Of a DNA stretch of 7,601 nt, positions 6,852 to 7,601 are shown in pieces. Both the position numbers and the translations under genes were made by a program. Below the pieces are notes generated by a model that ran no database searches, was not told the DNA's origin, and saw nothing but the letters and a program-made list of their open reading frames with translations. Position 1 is the stretch's first letter; the number at the start of each line of letters is the position of its first letter. Origin of the DNA: Asaia bogorensis (lineage in GTDB: Bacteria; Pseudomonadota; Alphaproteobacteria; Acetobacterales; Acetobacteraceae); NCBI GenBank assembly GCA_945871455.1, contig CAMBXJ010000205.1:1-7601 (forward strand), given 5' to 3'.

Positions 6852-6875
6852 AGTCGCCCAATGGCACGGGCGACT
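6852..6875. repeat. Inverted repeat downstream of rpmE
   Basis: AGTCGCCC and GGGCGACT form a perfect 8-bp inverted repeat around an 8-base centre (AATGGCAC), 46 bases past the rpmE stop. There is no T-run on either strand, so a canonical intrinsic terminator is doubtful, although RNA 3'-end stabilisation for rpmE is possible. An outer inverted repeat, CCTAGGCC at 6835-6842 and GGCCTAGG at 6918-6925, encloses it; the right copy overlaps the rpmE stop codon. Confidence 0.5.
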
Positions 6876-6920
6876 GGTACTATTCCCGCAATGCCGCGTC
6901 CCGCGTCGCCGCGGACAGGC

Positions 6921-7145
6921 CTAGGACTTGATGCCGAGACCGGCGAAGCGCTTGTTGAACTTGGCGACCTGTCCGCCGGTATCCATCATCCGTTGCACGC
7001 CGGTCCAGGCCGGGTGGGACTTCGGATCGATATCAAGACGCAGCGTATCGCCGGCCTTGCCCATGCAGGAACGAGTCTTGAACTGGGTGCCATCGGTCAT
7101 GATGACATTGATCTCGTGGTATTCGGGGTGAATGCCGGTCTTCAT
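6921..7145 (-). CDS. rpmE: 50S ribosomal protein L31
   Basis: A 74-residue large-subunit ribosomal protein at the central protuberance, bridging to the 30S head. The sequence opens [20 protein letters not shown], followed by [19 protein letters not shown] at 22-40 and [20 protein letters not shown] at 44-63, the alphaproteobacterial L31 pattern. It lacks the CxC/CxxC zinc-binding cysteines of zinc-type L31 (Met16 and Asp18 stand in their place); Cys27 is the only cysteine, so this is the zinc-independent form. AAGGA lies eight bases upstream of the ATG. It is a single-gene unit with its own promoter, preceded by the 26-bp repeat array. Confidence 0.97.
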   Translation of the reverse strand: MKTGIHPEYHEINVIMTDGTQFKTRSCMGKAGDTLRLDIDPKSHPAWTGVQRMMDTGGQVAKFNKRFAGLGIKS

Positions 7146-7198
7146 CGGAACAATCCTTGTCTGGCACCGCCGATCCCGACCGGCAGCGCGAAGCGGGG

Positions 7199-7227
7199 CG
7201 TATAGCGGTGGTTGCGGTGAGGCTCAA
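7199..7227 (-). promoter_or_regulatory. Sigma-70-type promoter of rpmE
   Basis: On the minus strand, TTGAGC (7227-7222) and TATACG (7204-7199) are separated by exactly 17 bases. The predicted leader is about 45 nt to the rpmE ATG. It is the best promoter match upstream of the gene. Confidence 0.65.
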
Positions 7228-7317
7228 GCACGGAAATCGCCGTGACGATCCGGACGCCGCCCAATGACGCCCGCCGGGACTTTGCTAGCTTCGGTGGATG
7301 CCATCGCCGTCGTGCAT

Positions 7318-7540
7318 AACCGCCCTTCGGGACGACTGTAATCCGCGGCCCTTGGTGCCGACTACAATGACGACAACCCGCCGCCCTTCGTGGCAATGAC
7401 AGTCCGCGCCCCCTCGGGCCGACAACCAATCCGCGCCCCCTCGGGCCGACAATAATCCGCGTCCCCTTGGGCCGACAATAATCCGCGTCCCCTTGGGCCG
7501 ACAAATCCGCGGCTCTATGTGGCAACGACAATCCGCGTCC
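7318..7540. repeat. Degenerate tandem array of about 26-bp units upstream of rpmE
   Basis: Units beginning at about 7318, 7340, 7375, 7401, 7428, 7454, 7480, 7504 and 7530 follow the pattern AATCCGCG, then CCCC(T/C)TGGGC or a variant, then CGACAA. Units at 7454 and 7480 are identical over 25 bases; those at 7401 and 7428 are identical over 23. Outer units diverge (for example GTGGCAATGACA or GTGGCAACGACA in place of GGGCCGACAA). The central spacing is mostly 26, with exceptions of 22, 35, 27 and 24. Because 26 is not a multiple of three and spacing varies, it is not a coding repeat. There are no unique spacers, so it is not CRISPR. Each unit holds a short CCC..GGG inverted repeat. Function is unknown. 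Confidence 0.85.
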
Positions 7541-7559
7541 TGAACGCCGATACAGGTGT

Positions 7560-7601
7560 CTACGCCGTGGTCTCCGACACCAGGGCGGGCATCGCCGCTT
7601 C
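7560..7601 (-). CDS. Possible C-terminal end of an upstream gene (13 codons in window)
   Basis: The minus-strand frame entering at 7601 reads EAAMPALVSETTA and then TAG at 7562-7560. The composition looks like a natural protein C-terminus, and the repeat array begins shortly after it, as expected of an intergenic boundary. Thirteen codons cannot identify a protein or prove that it is coding. Confidence 0.3.
   Translation of the reverse strand, partial: EAAMPALVSETTA

Noticed and set aside
7401..7530. CRISPR array
   Set aside because: The repeats are contiguous and degenerate with no unique spacers and no cas genes.
7142..7531. A minus-strand 129-codon frame with GPRGRGL-type repeats
   Set aside because: The repetition comes from the 26-bp DNA array. 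The period is not a multiple of three and varies, and the frame overlaps the rpmE promoter and start.

Overview
The window is high-GC DNA with a dense gene layout. Its gene content (a TrcR/DUF1013 cell-cycle regulator, a DUF1192 protein, paired YdcH proteins beside purEK, and a zinc-free L31) points to an alphaproteobacterium, most likely Rhodospirillales/Acetobacteraceae. That placement rests on protein resemblance recalled from memory, not on a search. Nearly all of it is ordinary chromosomal housekeeping sequence. No phage, CRISPR or complete transposon is present.

Layout. 1-1087 (minus): 5' part of a ComM/YifB-type Mg-chelatase-like AAA+ ATPase, running off the left edge. 1283-2485 (plus): a 12-helix major facilitator transporter. 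2523-4397 (minus): a tight operon ydcH-like (DUF465), purE, purK, which makes the carboxylated aminoimidazole intermediate of de novo purine synthesis; purK appears to start at TTG inside the purE stop. 4544-4723 (plus): a second, 59-residue DUF465 protein, divergent from the first. 4773-5351 (minus): TrcR (DUF1013). 5526-5720 (plus): a DUF1192 protein, divergent from trcR. 5721-6044: gene-free, with two families of short direct repeats that look like mobile-element debris. 6094-6561 (minus): a small heat-shock protein (Hsp20/IbpA) with a full regulatory set: sigma-32 promoter, about 94-nt leader resembling a ROSE RNA thermometer, strong SD and a rho-independent terminator. 6921-7145 (minus): rpmE (L31) with a sigma-70-type promoter. 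7318-7540: a degenerate tandem array of about 26-bp units. 7560-7601: perhaps the last codons of a further minus-strand gene.

How it works together. purE and purK catalyse consecutive steps (AIR to N5-CAIR to CAIR) and are translationally coupled. The sHSP unit is controlled at transcription (sigma-32) and probably at translation (thermometer). The points most worth a second look are the perfect inverted repeat inside the hsp20 promoter, the candidate ROSE leader, the 26-bp array upstream of rpmE, the repeat cluster at 5875-6040, and the matching palindromes at the start codons of the two divergent DUF465 genes. I found no convincing undescribed multi-gene system.
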